NCBI RefSeq assembly: GCF_009827545.1
Contig: NZ_WTYS01000001.1
Location: 1,699,772-1,763,771 of the forward strand
Source: Pontixanthobacter gangjinensis
GTDB taxonomy: Bacteria > Pseudomonadota > Alphaproteobacteria > Sphingomonadales > Sphingomonadaceae
Direction of reading: 5' to 3'
DNA length: 64,000 nt
The notes under the pieces were generated by a model. The model was not told the DNA's origin and searched no databases. It saw only the letters and a list, made by a program, of their open reading frames with translations. The position numbers and the translations under genes were made by a program. Within the stretch, counting starts at the first letter, position 1; each line of letters starts with the position of its first letter. Shown here in pieces: positions 8,623-18,059 of this stretch.

Positions 8623-11600
8623 ATGTCATTTGCCCCGTTCGTTCCGTTGCGAGTCCAGTCGTCTTACTCGATGCTCGAGGCGGCTATCGATCCCAAAGCG
8701 ATTGCGAAACTGGCGAAGGAGCGCGGCTTTCCAGCCATCGCGATCTGTGACCGCAACGGGCTGTATGGCGCGGTTATGTTTGCCAATGCCTGCATGGCCG
8801 AGGGTATCCAGCCGATCATTGGGGCGCTGCTCGGGGTTGCTCGCGATGCAGAGGGGCGTCAGGTCGATTACCTGCCGCTTTATGCGCAAGACGAGGCGGG
8901 TTACGACAATCTGTGCCATCTGGTCAGCAAGGCGCATCTTGACCGTCCGTTAGAATTTGAACCGCATGTCCGGATGCGCGATCTGGAAGGGCATACTGAT
9001 GGCCTGATCGCGCTAACAGGCGGCGCAGATGGCGCGATATCCCGGCTAATGGCCGAGGGGCAACACGACCATGGCGAGGCATTGTTAGACAGGCTTCAAC
9101 CGCTGTTCCCTGATCGGCTTTATATCGAACTGACACGCGGTCACGATGCGGTTCAGGATGCCGCCGAAGTCGCGCTGATCGATCTTGCCTATGCACGCGA
9201 TTTGCCGCTGGTTGCGACCAACCCTGCATTCTTCGCCGAGCCGCATGTTTACGCCGCTCATGATGCGATGCTGTGTATCGCGGCGTCCTCGCAAATAGAT
9301 GCGGAGGAACGACCACGGTCGAACCGCGAAGCTTTTGTCAAAAACTCCAATATGATGGAGGAGCTGTTCGAGGATTTGCCCGAGGCTACCGAGAACACTT
9401 TGACCATCGCTCGGCGCTGCGCTTATGCGCCGCCATACCGCGATCCGATCCTGCCCAGCCTTGCCGGTGATTTGGAGGGCGAGGCGAAAGCGCTTGGGGA
9501 CGATGCGCGCAAGGGTCTGGCGATGCGGCTTGAACCCTATGGCGAGATGTCGCCGGAAGAGCGGAAAATCTACGAAGACAGGCTGGAATTCGAAGTCGAC
9601 ATTATCGTCAAAATGGGTTTTCCGGGTTACTTCCTCATCGTTGCCGATTTTATCAAATGGGCGAAAGATAACGGAATTCCGGTTGGTCCAGGCCGTGGTT
9701 CAGGTGCGGGGTCATTGGTCGCTTGGGTGCTCACCATCACTGATCTTGATCCGCTAAAACTTGGTCTCCTGTTCGAAAGGTTCCTGAATCCCGAGCGTGT
9801 GTCCATGCCTGATTTCGATATTGATTTCTGCGAAACGCGGCGAGGCGAAGTCATCCGCTATGTGCAAGACAAATACGGGCATGATCATGTCGCGCAGATC
9901 ATCACCTTTGGTAAGCTGAAGGCTCGCGCTGTGCTGCGCGATTGCGGACGGATTTTGCAGATGAGTTACGGTCAGGTCGACAGACTGTGCAAGATGGTGC
10001 CGAACCATCCAACCGACCCATGGACATTACCACGTACGTTGAACGGGGCAGCGGAATTCAAGCGCGAATATGACAATGATAATGAGGTAAAACGTCTCGT
10101 CGATTTGGCGATGCAGCTGGAGGGGTTCCCGCGTAACAGTTCGACCCACGCGGCAGGTGTCGTGATTGGCGACCGGCCGCTGGCGCAATTGGTGCCGTTA
10201 TACCGCGACCCGCGATCCGATATGCCGGTGACCCAGTATGACATGAAGCATGTCGAAAGCTCGGGCCTGGTCAAATTCGATTTCTTGGGCCTGAAGACTT
10301 TGTCGGTGCTGCGCAAAGCAACCGACCTGCTCGAAAAGCGCGGGATAGAGCTCGATCTGTCAACGTTGAAATGGGATGATCCAGCGGTGTTCGATTTGCT
10401 CAAGGCGGGCAATACGGTCGGCGTGTTCCAGCTGGAGTCGGAAGGCATGCGACGGACGCTGACGGCAGTGAAGCCAACCAAATTCGAAGACATCATTGCG
10501 CTCGTCTCGCTCTATCGTCCTGGTCCGATGGACAATATTCCCCTGTTCGGAAAGCGTAAGGCTGGCGAAGTTCCGATCGAATATCCGCACGCAAAACTCG
10601 AAGGAATTCTGTCCGAGACTTATGGTATTTTTGTCTACCAGGAACAGGTGATGCAGGCCGCCCAAATCCTTGCTGGCTACTCGCTTGGAGATGCCGACTT
10701 GCTCCGCCGTGCGATGGGTAAGAAGAACCAAGCGGAAATGGACCAGCAGCGCGCCAGATTCATTGAGGGCTGTAAAGAGAACTCGCAAATCGACAGACCC
10801 AAAGCCAATGAGCTGTTCGATTTGATCGACAAATTTGCGGGCTATGGTTTTAACAAGTCGCACGCTGCCGCTTATGCCTTACTTGCCTATCAAACGGCCT
10901 GGCTGAAAGCGCACTATCCTGAAGAATTTTACGCTGCTTCGATGTGTTTCGACATGCACCAGTCAGAGAAATTGGCGCTGTTTGTCGATGATGCACGGCG
11001 GCACGGGATCGAGATTGCTGCGCCTGATATCAATCGTTCCGTCGGTGAATATTCGGTCGAACGTACTGATGAAGGATATGCAGTGCGTTACGCGCTCGCG
11101 GGAATTCGTAATGTGGGCGAGAAAGCGATGGATTCGATCGTCGCCGAACGCAATGCCAATGGCGAATTCGAGAGTTTGAAAGACTTATTTGAACGCTTGC
11201 CGCCTGGGTCGATGAGTCGGCGGCAATTGGAAGGCCTGATCTGTGCTGGTGCGCTCGACGGGCTTGAGCCCAATCGCGGGCTATTGTTCGAGAATGTCGA
11301 ATTGTTGCTCGCAACTGCGGATGCCGCATCACGGGAACGCGAGAGCGGGCAAGGCGGCTTGTTCGCTGGCGAGGATACGGCGAGTGATACGCTGCGTTTG
11401 AAAGAGGTCGAGGACTGGTCGCGGCCCGACCGCATGGCGAAGGAACGCGAGAATTTCGGGTTTTATTTCTCAGCCCATCCGGTCCAGCAATATTGGACGA
11501 TCGCTTCTGCCAATGGCGCGCGCACATTCCAGAGCCTGATGGAATCGGGCGCTCCGCCCGGTGGCCGCCAGAGCGCAGTGATGGCGGCGATGGTCGAAAG

Positions 11601-12096
11601 CGTAAACAAGGGTAAGACGCGTCGCGGAAAAGACTTCATTCGCGCCGACTTTTCCGATTCAACTGGCCAATTCAGTGCGGCTTGCTTTGAAGAGGGTTTG
11701 GTCGAAAATTTCCAGAAGTGGGCTGCGGAAAGCACCTGTATTTTACTCAATGTGGAATTGGATTCTCCTAGCCCGGACGAGCCTCCGAGGGTGACGGTCC
11801 GCGGCGGCAAACCGCTGGAGGAGATCAAGGGTAGTTCGCGCATGCTCCTGACGCTTGATCTATCGAGCGCGGCGGCGTTGCATGAACTGAAAATGGAGCT
11901 GGTACCGGGCACGCCCGGCCATGGTGAGGTCCTAATTAAGCTCAAAACGGGTGATGGGGCGGAGCCGTTGATGCGGCTCGGCCGCGATTATTCACTCGAC
12001 GGGGAGCTGGCCGAACGATTGGCTTTGATCGACGGAATCGAACAGGTTTCGCTTACCACACGGCGTGGTGCTTCACATCTCCGGCTCGTTGCCTGA
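8623..12096 (+). CDS. dnaE: DNA polymerase III alpha subunit
   Basis: A 1157-residue replicative polymerase. The N-terminal PHP domain is followed by the palm, where catalytic aspartates appear in PDFDIDF (residues 396-402; Asp399 and Asp401) and later in KFDFLGLKTL, then the fingers, helix-hairpin-helix and OB-fold regions. GPGRGSGAGSLV marks the nucleotide-binding part. The PHP domain reads LRVQSSYSM where metal-binding members have LRVHSxYSM, so it is probably not a metal-dependent nuclease. The ATG at 8623 starts right at the conserved FVPLRV segment; the 16-residue upstream extension is not needed. Its last 24 bases overlap the convergent membrane-protein gene. Confidence 0.97.
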   Translation: MSFAPFVPLRVQSSYSMLEAAIDPKAIAKLAKERGFPAIAICDRNGLYGAVMFANACMAEGIQPIIGALLGVARDAEGRQVDYLPLYAQDEAGYDNLCHLVSKAHLDRPLEFEPHVRMRDLEGHTDGLIALTGGADGAISRLMAEGQHDHGEALLDRLQPLFPDRLYIELTRGHDAVQDAAEVALIDLAYARDLPLVATNPAFFAEPHVYAAHDAMLCIAASSQIDAEERPRSNREAFVKNSNMMEELFEDLPEATENTLTIARRCAYAPPYRDPILPSLAGDLEGEAKALGDDARKGLAMRLEPYGEMSPEERKIYEDRLEFEVDIIVKMGFPGYFLIVADFIKWAKDNGIPVGPGRGSGAGSLVAWVLTITDLDPLKLGLLFERFLNPERVSMPDFDIDFCETRRGEVIRYVQDKYGHDHVAQIITFGKLKARAVLRDCGRILQMSYGQVDRLCKMVPNHPTDPWTLPRTLNGAAEFKREYDNDNEVKRLVDLAMQLEGFPRNSSTHAAGVVIGDRPLAQLVPLYRDPRSDMPVTQYDMKHVESSGLVKFDFLGLKTLSVLRKATDLLEKRGIELDLSTLKWDDPAVFDLLKAGNTVGVFQLESEGMRRTLTAVKPTKFEDIIALVSLYRPGPMDNIPLFGKRKAGEVPIEYPHAKLEGILSETYGIFVYQEQVMQAAQILAGYSLGDADLLRRAMGKKNQAEMDQQRARFIEGCKENSQIDRPKANELFDLIDKFAGYGFNKSHAAAYALLAYQTAWLKAHYPEEFYAASMCFDMHQSEKLALFVDDARRHGIEIAAPDINRSVGEYSVERTDEGYAVRYALAGIRNVGEKAMDSIVAERNANGEFESLKDLFERLPPGSMSRRQLEGLICAGALDGLEPNRGLLFENVELLLATADAASRERESGQGGLFAGEDTASDTLRLKEVEDWSRPDRMAKERENFGFYFSAHPVQQYWTIASANGARTFQSLMESGAPPGGRQSAVMAAMVESVNKGKTRRGKDFIRADFSDSTGQFSAACFEEGLVENFQKWAAESTCILLNVELDSPSPDEPPRVTVRGGKPLEEIKGSSRMLLTLDLSSAAALHELKMELVPGTPGHGEVLIKLKTGDGAEPLMRLGRDYSLDGELAERLALIDGIEQVSLTTRRGASHLRLVA

Positions 12097-12438
12097 CACC
12101 ACAGCCTCTGCCTTAGGTGGTTTTGGCTTCTCAAATATGCGCGAATATCGTGCAGCTGCGAAAATGATCAGCGGGACCAGTAAAGTGTTCCAGACGTCGT
12201 GCAGGCTTGCGAGCACAAACGGGTCATTTTCCCTCAACGCATTGTGGCGCATGTCGAAGATTTCACCGCAAATCGCGACAGCAAGCACCAGCAAAACAGG
12301 CTTCCATTCCAAGGCTCGCCACCGGAAAATCAAGCAGGCTGCGATGAAAACTCCCAGCGCAACATAAATGTGCAAAGCATCTTTCGCGAGGCCAGTAAAA
12401 TCGACAATTGCTATCTTGAAATCATTGAGTGGATTCAT
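12073..12438 (-). CDS. Small membrane protein of unknown function
   Basis: A 121-residue protein with three hydrophobic segments (about residues 22-38, 46-62 and 86-99) and a proline- and charge-rich tail. I do not recognise the family. It converges on dnaE with a 24-base tail-to-tail overlap. The ATG lies at 12438, and the next gene diverges about 80 bases away. Confidence 0.65.
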   Translation of the reverse strand: MNPLNDFKIAIVDFTGLAKDALHIYVALGVFIAACLIFRWRALEWKPVLLVLAVAICGEIFDMRHNALRENDPFVLASLHDVWNTLLVPLIIFAAARYSRIFEKPKPPKAEAVVSGNEPEM

Positions 12439-12517
12439 TCCACGACTTTAGACCGATTGCCTTGGCTGGCAAGCACAGGCATGTAGAGAAAAACAACATA
12501 CTTTGGAGATGATGCCG

Positions 12518-14134
12518 ATGACCGGAAATGCCCTTGGAGCTATGCAGGATTGGACGATGCGGATTACCCATGTGATCGACCATGCGGCACGCGAAGCCGG
12601 TACACGGGAAATTGTGACGCATTGGGCTGATGGCACGGAAACGCGAACCAATTGGGCAGAAGTTCGCCGCGATGCACTAAAGATGGCGCAAGCCCTTCAA
12701 GTGCTTGGGGTCAAAAAAGGAGAGCGCGTAGCCAGCCTTGCTATGAACCATTCGCGCCATCTGGTCAGTTGGTACGGCGTCGCCGGAATGGGCGGGGTGC
12801 TCCACACGGTAAACCCGCGCCTATTTGACGATCAACTCGAATATATCGCCAACCATGCTGAAGATAAGGTCATGCTGTACGATGCAGCGTTCCAGCCAAT
12901 TGTCGACAAGATGAAAAGCAAGTGGACCACAATCGAACATTACATCTGTTTCGATCCGCCAGCGGGCTCTGACGTAATCGCTTTTGAAGACTGGATTGGC
13001 GCGCAGGATGGCGACTTTTCGTGGGTCACCGGCAGCGCCCAAGATCCTTGTATGCTGTGCTATACCAGCGGAACGACCGGTAACCCGAAGGGCGTTCAAT
13101 ACGAGCATGGATCAACCGTGCTTCATGCGGTTTCTGGCCTGCAACCTTCGACATTCAACTTCAGCGCCAGCAGCGTCATGTTGCCAGTTGTGCCAATGTT
13201 CCACGCAGCCAGTTGGGGTCTCCCTTATGCAGGGGCCATGGCGGGTATCAAGTTCGTATTCTCGGCGGTCAACGATCCTGCTGTGCTACATGAATTGATG
13301 GAGCGCGAAGGCGTGACCGACAGCGCAGGCGTGCCGACCGTTTGGCTTGCGCATTTCAATTATTGCGACGCGCAAGGAATTGACCTGCCAAAATTGAAAG
13401 CTGCGACGATTGGCGGTTCAGCCTGTCCGCGCTTTATGATTGAGAGATTGATGAAGAACGGCACCCGAGTCCAGCATGCCTGGGGAATGACCGAGACCAG
13501 TCCAATTGGCACCGTTGGCGGTCCGACTTGGGATTGGGAAGACCTGACATTCGAGCAGAAAGTCGACAAGACTGCGATGCAAGGACGTCCTATTTTTGGC
13601 GTCGAGTTACGCACAGTAGATCTGGACGATTGGGGCAAGGAATTACCGCGCGACGGCAAATCATCGGGTGCGCTGCAAATCCGCGGCCCGTGGATTATCA
13701 AACGCTACTTCAAAGCGGAGAAAGATTGCGTCGATGCAGATAATTGGTTCGACACCGGCGATGTGGGCATCATCCATCCCGATGGCACGTTGCAGCTGAC
13801 CGACCGCACCAAGGATGTGATCAAATCCGGCGGCGAGTGGATCAGCTCGGTCGAGCTGGAAAATGCAGCCGTTGGCCATCCCGAAGTGGCAGAGGCGGCT
13901 GCGGTGGGTATGCCGCACCCCAAATGGGACGAGCGACCCGTTCTGTTTGTGGTTCGCAAGGAAGGCTCGAATGTTTCGGCAGACGATATAAACGAGCATC
14001 TGAAGCCGCTTATCGCGAAATGGTGGATGCCCGATGCGGTCGAGTTTGTGGATGATATTCCGCACACCGCAACGGGCAAAATCAGCAAGAAGGACCTTCG
14101 AGAGCGGTTCAGCGATTACAAGCTGGGGGCTTAG
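12518..14134 (+). CDS. Fatty-acid--CoA ligase (AMP-forming)
   Basis: A 538-residue acyl-adenylate-forming enzyme that activates medium- or long-chain fatty acids to CoA thioesters. The phosphate-binding loop is YTSGTTGNPKG (about residue 182). HAWGMTETSP, WFDTGDVG and the C-terminal lysine in TATGKISKKDLRE are also present. Several ATGs lie close together (12509, 12512, 12518); the GGAG at 12505-12508 is best spaced for 12518. Its TAG stop is immediately followed, in the same frame, by rluE coding sequence. Confidence 0.9.
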   Translation: MTGNALGAMQDWTMRITHVIDHAAREAGTREIVTHWADGTETRTNWAEVRRDALKMAQALQVLGVKKGERVASLAMNHSRHLVSWYGVAGMGGVLHTVNPRLFDDQLEYIANHAEDKVMLYDAAFQPIVDKMKSKWTTIEHYICFDPPAGSDVIAFEDWIGAQDGDFSWVTGSAQDPCMLCYTSGTTGNPKGVQYEHGSTVLHAVSGLQPSTFNFSASSVMLPVVPMFHAASWGLPYAGAMAGIKFVFSAVNDPAVLHELMEREGVTDSAGVPTVWLAHFNYCDAQGIDLPKLKAATIGGSACPRFMIERLMKNGTRVQHAWGMTETSPIGTVGGPTWDWEDLTFEQKVDKTAMQGRPIFGVELRTVDLDDWGKELPRDGKSSGALQIRGPWIIKRYFKAEKDCVDADNWFDTGDVGIIHPDGTLQLTDRTKDVIKSGGEWISSVELENAAVGHPEVAEAAAVGMPHPKWDERPVLFVVRKEGSNVSADDINEHLKPLIAKWWMPDAVEFVDDIPHTATGKISKKDLRERFSDYKLGA

Positions 14135-14137
14135 AGT

Positions 14138-14686
14138 ATCTCCCGTCTAATCCTACTGAACAAGCCATTCGGTGTGCAGTCGCAATTTAGCGGAGGCGCT
14201 GGTGGTGATGCGCACGATACTTTGGCGAGTTTTGTGGATGTTCCCGGCGTCTATCCTGCGGGGCGGCTCGATAAAGACAGCGAGGGTCTGCTGTTGCTCA
14301 CCGATGATGGCGTGCTGCAATCGCGCATTGCAGAACCACGCTATAAAGTTGAGAAAACCTATCTCGCGCAAGTTGAGGGCGAGCCTGATGAGGGGGCGCT
14401 TCTCGCGTTGCGGCGCGGTGTGAAAATGAAGGATGGGATGACTAAACCCGCCAAGGCCGAAAGGCTTGATCCACCTGAACTTTGGGATCGCGATCCGCCA
14501 ATTCGCTTCCGCAAAAATGTGCCTGATAGCTGGATTTCTCTGACGATTTCGGAGGGCAAAAACCGGCAGGTCCGACGGATGACTGCGGCGGTCGGTTTTC
14601 CGACGTTGCGCCTTGTCCGGTGGAGCGTGGGCGAATGGACTGCCGAGGGACTTGCGCCTGGCGAATGGCGCGAATTGCAGGTTTAA
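14138..14686 (+). CDS. rluE: rRNA pseudouridine synthase, RluE type, with non-standard start
   Basis: A 182-residue RsuA/RluE-family pseudouridine synthase. The catalytic aspartate is in GRLDKDSEGLLLLT, and the C-terminal KNRQVRRMTAAVGFPTLRL block is typical. It modifies a uridine of 23S rRNA. The conserved beginning RLILLNKPFGV lies upstream of the first standard start codon (GTG at 14174) and directly behind the TAG of the ligase gene. Within that stretch there is no ATG, GTG or TTG. ATC at 14138 is the best-placed candidate start, giving (M)SRLILLNKPFGV; CTG at 14156 is another. See findings. GTG at 14174 would remove the conserved strand. Confidence 0.8.
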   Translation: MSRLILLNKPFGVQSQFSGGAGGDAHDTLASFVDVPGVYPAGRLDKDSEGLLLLTDDGVLQSRIAEPRYKVEKTYLAQVEGEPDEGALLALRRGVKMKDGMTKPAKAERLDPPELWDRDPPIRFRKNVPDSWISLTISEGKNRQVRRMTAAVGFPTLRLVRWSVGEWTAEGLAPGEWRELQV

Positions 14687-14698
14687 GGAGATTACTAA

Positions 14699-15130
14699 GT
14701 GACCACCTACATCGATCCGAGCCCGGCCAATTTCCAAGCATTTAAAGATCTGCCGCGTGATCAGCCGATCCATATGCTAAACCTGCTACACTATCGTGAC
14801 GACGCGGACTATCCAGCTAGTCATGCAAACGCAGCCAAAGGCTGGAGCGGTCGGCGCGCTTACCAGGAATATGGCAAAACCAGCGGTCCTATATTCAATC
14901 GAGTAGGCGGCAGCATCATATGGCGCGGCGTGTTTCAGACGGTCGTGACCGGACCTGACAATATGCAATGGCATGATGGCTTTGTCGCGCAATATCCAAA
15001 TGCGGGTGCGTTTTTCGAAATGATCAAAGACGTGGATTATCAGTTGGCAGTGGTGAACCGGACGGCCGCACTACTCGACAGCCGACTGGTGCGTTTTGAA
15101 CCGGGTGCGGCTGGCGGGGGTTTTGGGTGA
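14699..15130 (+). CDS. DUF1330 domain protein
   Basis: A 143-residue protein of the dimeric alpha-beta-barrel type. It resembles DUF1330 proteins through PIHMLNLLHYR near the start, an AYQEYGKTSGPIF block and a final DSRLVRFEP. The function of the family is unknown. The GTG start is supported by AAGGAG at 14685-14690. It follows rluE by 12 bases and is probably in the same operon. Confidence 0.75.
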   Translation: MTTYIDPSPANFQAFKDLPRDQPIHMLNLLHYRDDADYPASHANAAKGWSGRRAYQEYGKTSGPIFNRVGGSIIWRGVFQTVVTGPDNMQWHDGFVAQYPNAGAFFEMIKDVDYQLAVVNRTAALLDSRLVRFEPGAAGGGFG

Positions 15131-15183
15131 GGCGTCCGCCTGAACCGAGGACTCGGGTGAAACCGTTTAAGCCTGTAGCCCGG

Positions 15184-15711
15184 TTAATAGAGTCCCATTT
15201 CGGCTTTAGCGGAGGCAATGGCGGAGATTAGCTTGCCGTTTACTGCGCTGCCGATTTTGCTGAAAACTGGCTTGACCCCGTTCGTAAATTCCTTGGATGC
15301 GAACCACTGCTTGAGCGCAGAAAGGCCGTCTGCTGCCTCTTGGGCCAATGCGCTGCATTCGTTCGGGTCGCCGAGAATATATTGGTAATCAAACGCGCTG
15401 ATCCAGTGCGTGTAAGCCTCACCTTCAATTGTCCATAACTCGATGGGCCGCGTGATCGAGGCGCGGTGTTCAAAATCGGTTGCGGGCAAGCTGGGGGGAT
15501 GATCGCCGAAATCCTTTGCCGTCCCCCATGCGCCCGATATTCCGAAACAGCCGCCATATTTGTCCGTCCGCAGCTCAATAAAATGGAACTCTTCGCCAAA
15601 TGCTCGCTGCCATGCGGGATATTTCCCGGTAAATCCCAGCGCTTCGATCGCAGGTTCGACGATGTCCCGAATGGCCTTGCGCATAGGACGGTTGGAGGCG
15701 CGCCTTGCCAC
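15184..15711 (-). CDS. DUF4304-like protein
   Basis: A 175-residue cytoplasmic protein, GTG start. An N-terminal helix with IVEPAIEALGF is followed by a FHFIELRTDKYGGCF strand region, a pattern I associate with the DUF4304 family (often called from toxin/immunity neighbourhoods elsewhere, but no toxin is seen here). It starts one base after the moaB stop codon, so it is co-transcribed with moaB. Function unknown. Confidence 0.6.
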   Translation of the reverse strand: MARRASNRPMRKAIRDIVEPAIEALGFTGKYPAWQRAFGEEFHFIELRTDKYGGCFGISGAWGTAKDFGDHPPSLPATDFEHRASITRPIELWTIEGEAYTHWISAFDYQYILGDPNECSALAQEAADGLSALKQWFASKEFTNGVKPVFSKIGSAVNGKLISAIASAKAEMGLY

Positions 15712-15712
15712 A

Positions 15713-16252
15713 TTACTTCTCTTGCAATCTCGGCATCAGATCCACGAAGTTGCAGGGGCGGTTGCGGCTGTCCAATTGTTCGGCCAGTATTCCGTCCCAT
15801 CCGTCTTTGACCGCGCCGTTTGAGCCGGGCAATGCGAAGACATAGGTCCCGCGAGTGACCACGGCGCAAGCGCGGCTTTGGATTGTGCTGGTGCCGATGC
15901 TAGTGATGCTGAGGAAGCGGAACAATTCGCCAAAACCGGGAATGTCGCGACCGCCACCCGCCTCGCATACGCGCTCAAGCGCTTCTGGTGTCACATCGCG
16001 GCCAGTCAATCCAGTTCCGCCGGTGCAGATAATGGTATCAATAGCCGGGTCGTCGATCCAAGTGTTCAGCCTTCCGGCGATTATGCCGGCATCATCCCTC
16101 TCAATAGCTCGAGCTGCCAGTCTATGGCCCGCGTTCTTTATCCGGTCGGCGAGAATAGCTCCTGAGGTATCATCATCTGCGGTGCGCGTGTCCGAAACCG
16201 TCATTAGCGCAATGTTTATCGGCTTGAACGTGAGGGATTGATCAATCGCCAT
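15713..16252 (-). CDS. moaB: Molybdenum cofactor biosynthesis protein B
   Basis: A 179-residue MoaB/MogA-fold protein for molybdopterin adenylylation or a related step. TVSDTRTADDDTSG near residue 18 and CTGGTGLTGRDVTPEAL mark the MPT-binding fold, and a PGSNGAVKDGWD segment follows. No other molybdenum-cofactor gene lies in the window. It is translated just before the DUF4304-like gene and follows the lytic transglycosylase gene by 12 bases. Confidence 0.92.
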   Translation of the reverse strand: MAIDQSLTFKPINIALMTVSDTRTADDDTSGAILADRIKNAGHRLAARAIERDDAGIIAGRLNTWIDDPAIDTIICTGGTGLTGRDVTPEALERVCEAGGGRDIPGFGELFRFLSITSIGTSTIQSRACAVVTRGTYVFALPGSNGAVKDGWDGILAEQLDSRNRPCNFVDLMPRLQEK

Positions 16253-16264
16253 TTATCAGTCGCC

Positions 16265-18037
16265 TCAATCCCGCGAGGTAAAGCGGGCACGGCCCATATC
16301 AGGAAAACTGGGCCAATCATTTTGTGCTAGCTCGCTACGGCTAGGAGATGCACCGCCAGCTTGACGTTCATACATCCAGTAATTGCGCATTACGATTGCG
16401 ACATAGCCGCGCGTCTCCCAGTAAGGGATGCTCTCCATATACAGCAGCGCGTCATCCTGATCGCGTACTTCGCTGTTCCACCGTCCAACCGGGCGTAAGC
16501 CTGCATTGTAAGCGGCCATAATCTTGGGCAGTTTCCCTTCAGTCGCGGGGCTGTCACGCAGCATGTTGAGGTGTTCTTGTCCGAATGCCAGATTGATTTC
16601 AGGTTTGGACAATTCACGCGCATTACCGCGCAGGCCCAACTTGGCGCGGTGGTCGATTGCGGCGGCAGGCATGATTTGCATCAACCCGCGTGCTCCGGCC
16701 GGGCTGACCACCGCAGCGCGGAAGTTAGATTCCTGCAATGTATGGGCGTAAGCAAGCGCGGGGTCGACTTTCCAGCCGGACACTGGGGTCCATCGCGGCG
16801 CAGGATATCGTAACGCAGGTTCGGAGATGGCTCCGCGAGGCGCATTATGTGCCATCCATAATTGTGTCGCTGGCACACCCAATTCGCGAGCCAGTCGTGA
16901 TAACTCGTTATATTGCGACGCATCACCAATCCGGGCTTGATGACGTAAAACCTCATCGGCGAGGCCAGCTTCACCTATTTCCGCTAATCCAACTGCGGTT
17001 CGAACATTCTCGATATTGCGAAGCTTCTGCCAATCTTCGAGATTGAAATCGGCTGAGGAGTGCGTTTGTGGCATGGCCTGCCCGAGCTGTTCGCGTGCAA
17101 GCATGCCATAAAGCGTCTCATCAAGCTGCGCTGCGCCGCGCAATTGTTCGGTCACTTTTTCTGGTGCACGGCACCGAATATAGGCTCGGCTTGCCCAGTA
17201 ACGGGCTGCAGCGGCCAATTCGATATCGGTCGCACCATTGGCTGCTTCTTCAAAATATACAGCAGCGCTGCCGCAATCATTCATCCGCCATGCCGACAGG
17301 CCGGCGACCCAATTGCCCTCTGCGACCCAAGCGCCTGATCCATCATTGACCGTTTGTGCAAGAGCGAAGGCTGCAGGATCGTTATTTTCAATGTAGTAGC
17401 TCCAAGCGACGCGTTGACGCCATTCGGCACGCGACGCTGAGCTTAAAGCTCCATCAATACCATCGAGCAAGATTCTTGCTCCATCGGGATCATCATTTTT
17501 GATCCGATCCAATATCGCATCTTTGGTCGAATTAGGCATCGTCCCGTCATTAATACTGCGAGGTCGGATACGTTTCGAGGCGTAAGGTTGGCGAACAAAG
17601 GTTTGTTCAGTCGGCAGGCCGTAGGTTGCACTCAATCCGCGTTTTTCACCGAGAATATTGAGTTGTTCTGCCTGCGGTAAATACCGGCCCGCAGACATCC
17701 ATTGCTGGATCTGGTCGGCTTCTACTCGCGGTGAATTGGCATGGAGATAATACTCGGCCTTGGCGACCTGATGAAGCGGACCATCCGCTCGGTCGGCCAG
17801 CATCGACTTTACCCGGCTCCAATTTTCATCGTCAATTGCGCCGAACAATTGGCGGTAATACGCTTTGTCTTCATTGCTGAGCAATTGCGGCACGTTGGAT
17901 GATACTGCGCGATCACGGAAATACTCCGCAGCGCTGCTGTTTGCCGCAGCCGGCGCGGCGATGCCGCCGGTCAAGGAGCAGGCCAGAATGCTGGCTGCGA
18001 GGAAGGAAGCTTTTTGTATTGCGCTTAACTGTGTCAA
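16265..18037 (-). CDS. slt: Soluble lytic murein transglycosylase
   Basis: A 590-residue periplasmic enzyme that cleaves peptidoglycan to 1,6-anhydro-muropeptides. A signal peptide (residues 9-31, ending PAAAN) leads into a long alpha-superhelical region and a C-terminal SLT domain. The catalytic glutamate is Glu436 in LQESNF, followed by GARGLMQIMP and AAYNAG. The TTG at 18037 is chosen because it places the signal peptide at the N-terminus; the upstream frame overlaps the neighbouring gene and adds non-conserved sequence. It follows the UDG-like gene by 22 bases. Confidence 0.9.
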   Translation of the reverse strand: MTQLSAIQKASFLAASILACSLTGGIAAPAAANSSAAEYFRDRAVSSNVPQLLSNEDKAYYRQLFGAIDDENWSRVKSMLADRADGPLHQVAKAEYYLHANSPRVEADQIQQWMSAGRYLPQAEQLNILGEKRGLSATYGLPTEQTFVRQPYASKRIRPRSINDGTMPNSTKDAILDRIKNDDPDGARILLDGIDGALSSASRAEWRQRVAWSYYIENNDPAAFALAQTVNDGSGAWVAEGNWVAGLSAWRMNDCGSAAVYFEEAANGATDIELAAAARYWASRAYIRCRAPEKVTEQLRGAAQLDETLYGMLAREQLGQAMPQTHSSADFNLEDWQKLRNIENVRTAVGLAEIGEAGLADEVLRHQARIGDASQYNELSRLARELGVPATQLWMAHNAPRGAISEPALRYPAPRWTPVSGWKVDPALAYAHTLQESNFRAAVVSPAGARGLMQIMPAAAIDHRAKLGLRGNARELSKPEINLAFGQEHLNMLRDSPATEGKLPKIMAAYNAGLRPVGRWNSEVRDQDDALLYMESIPYWETRGYVAIVMRNYWMYERQAGGASPSRSELAQNDWPSFPDMGRARFTSRD

Positions 18038-18059
18038 ATCATCTATCCGATCACTCAAG

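Noticed and set aside
12073-12096. Tail-to-tail overlap of dnaE and the small membrane protein gene as a sign of a wrong call
   Set aside because: Both stop codons are clear and the membrane protein has a coherent three-helix pattern, so a 24-base convergent overlap is accepted.
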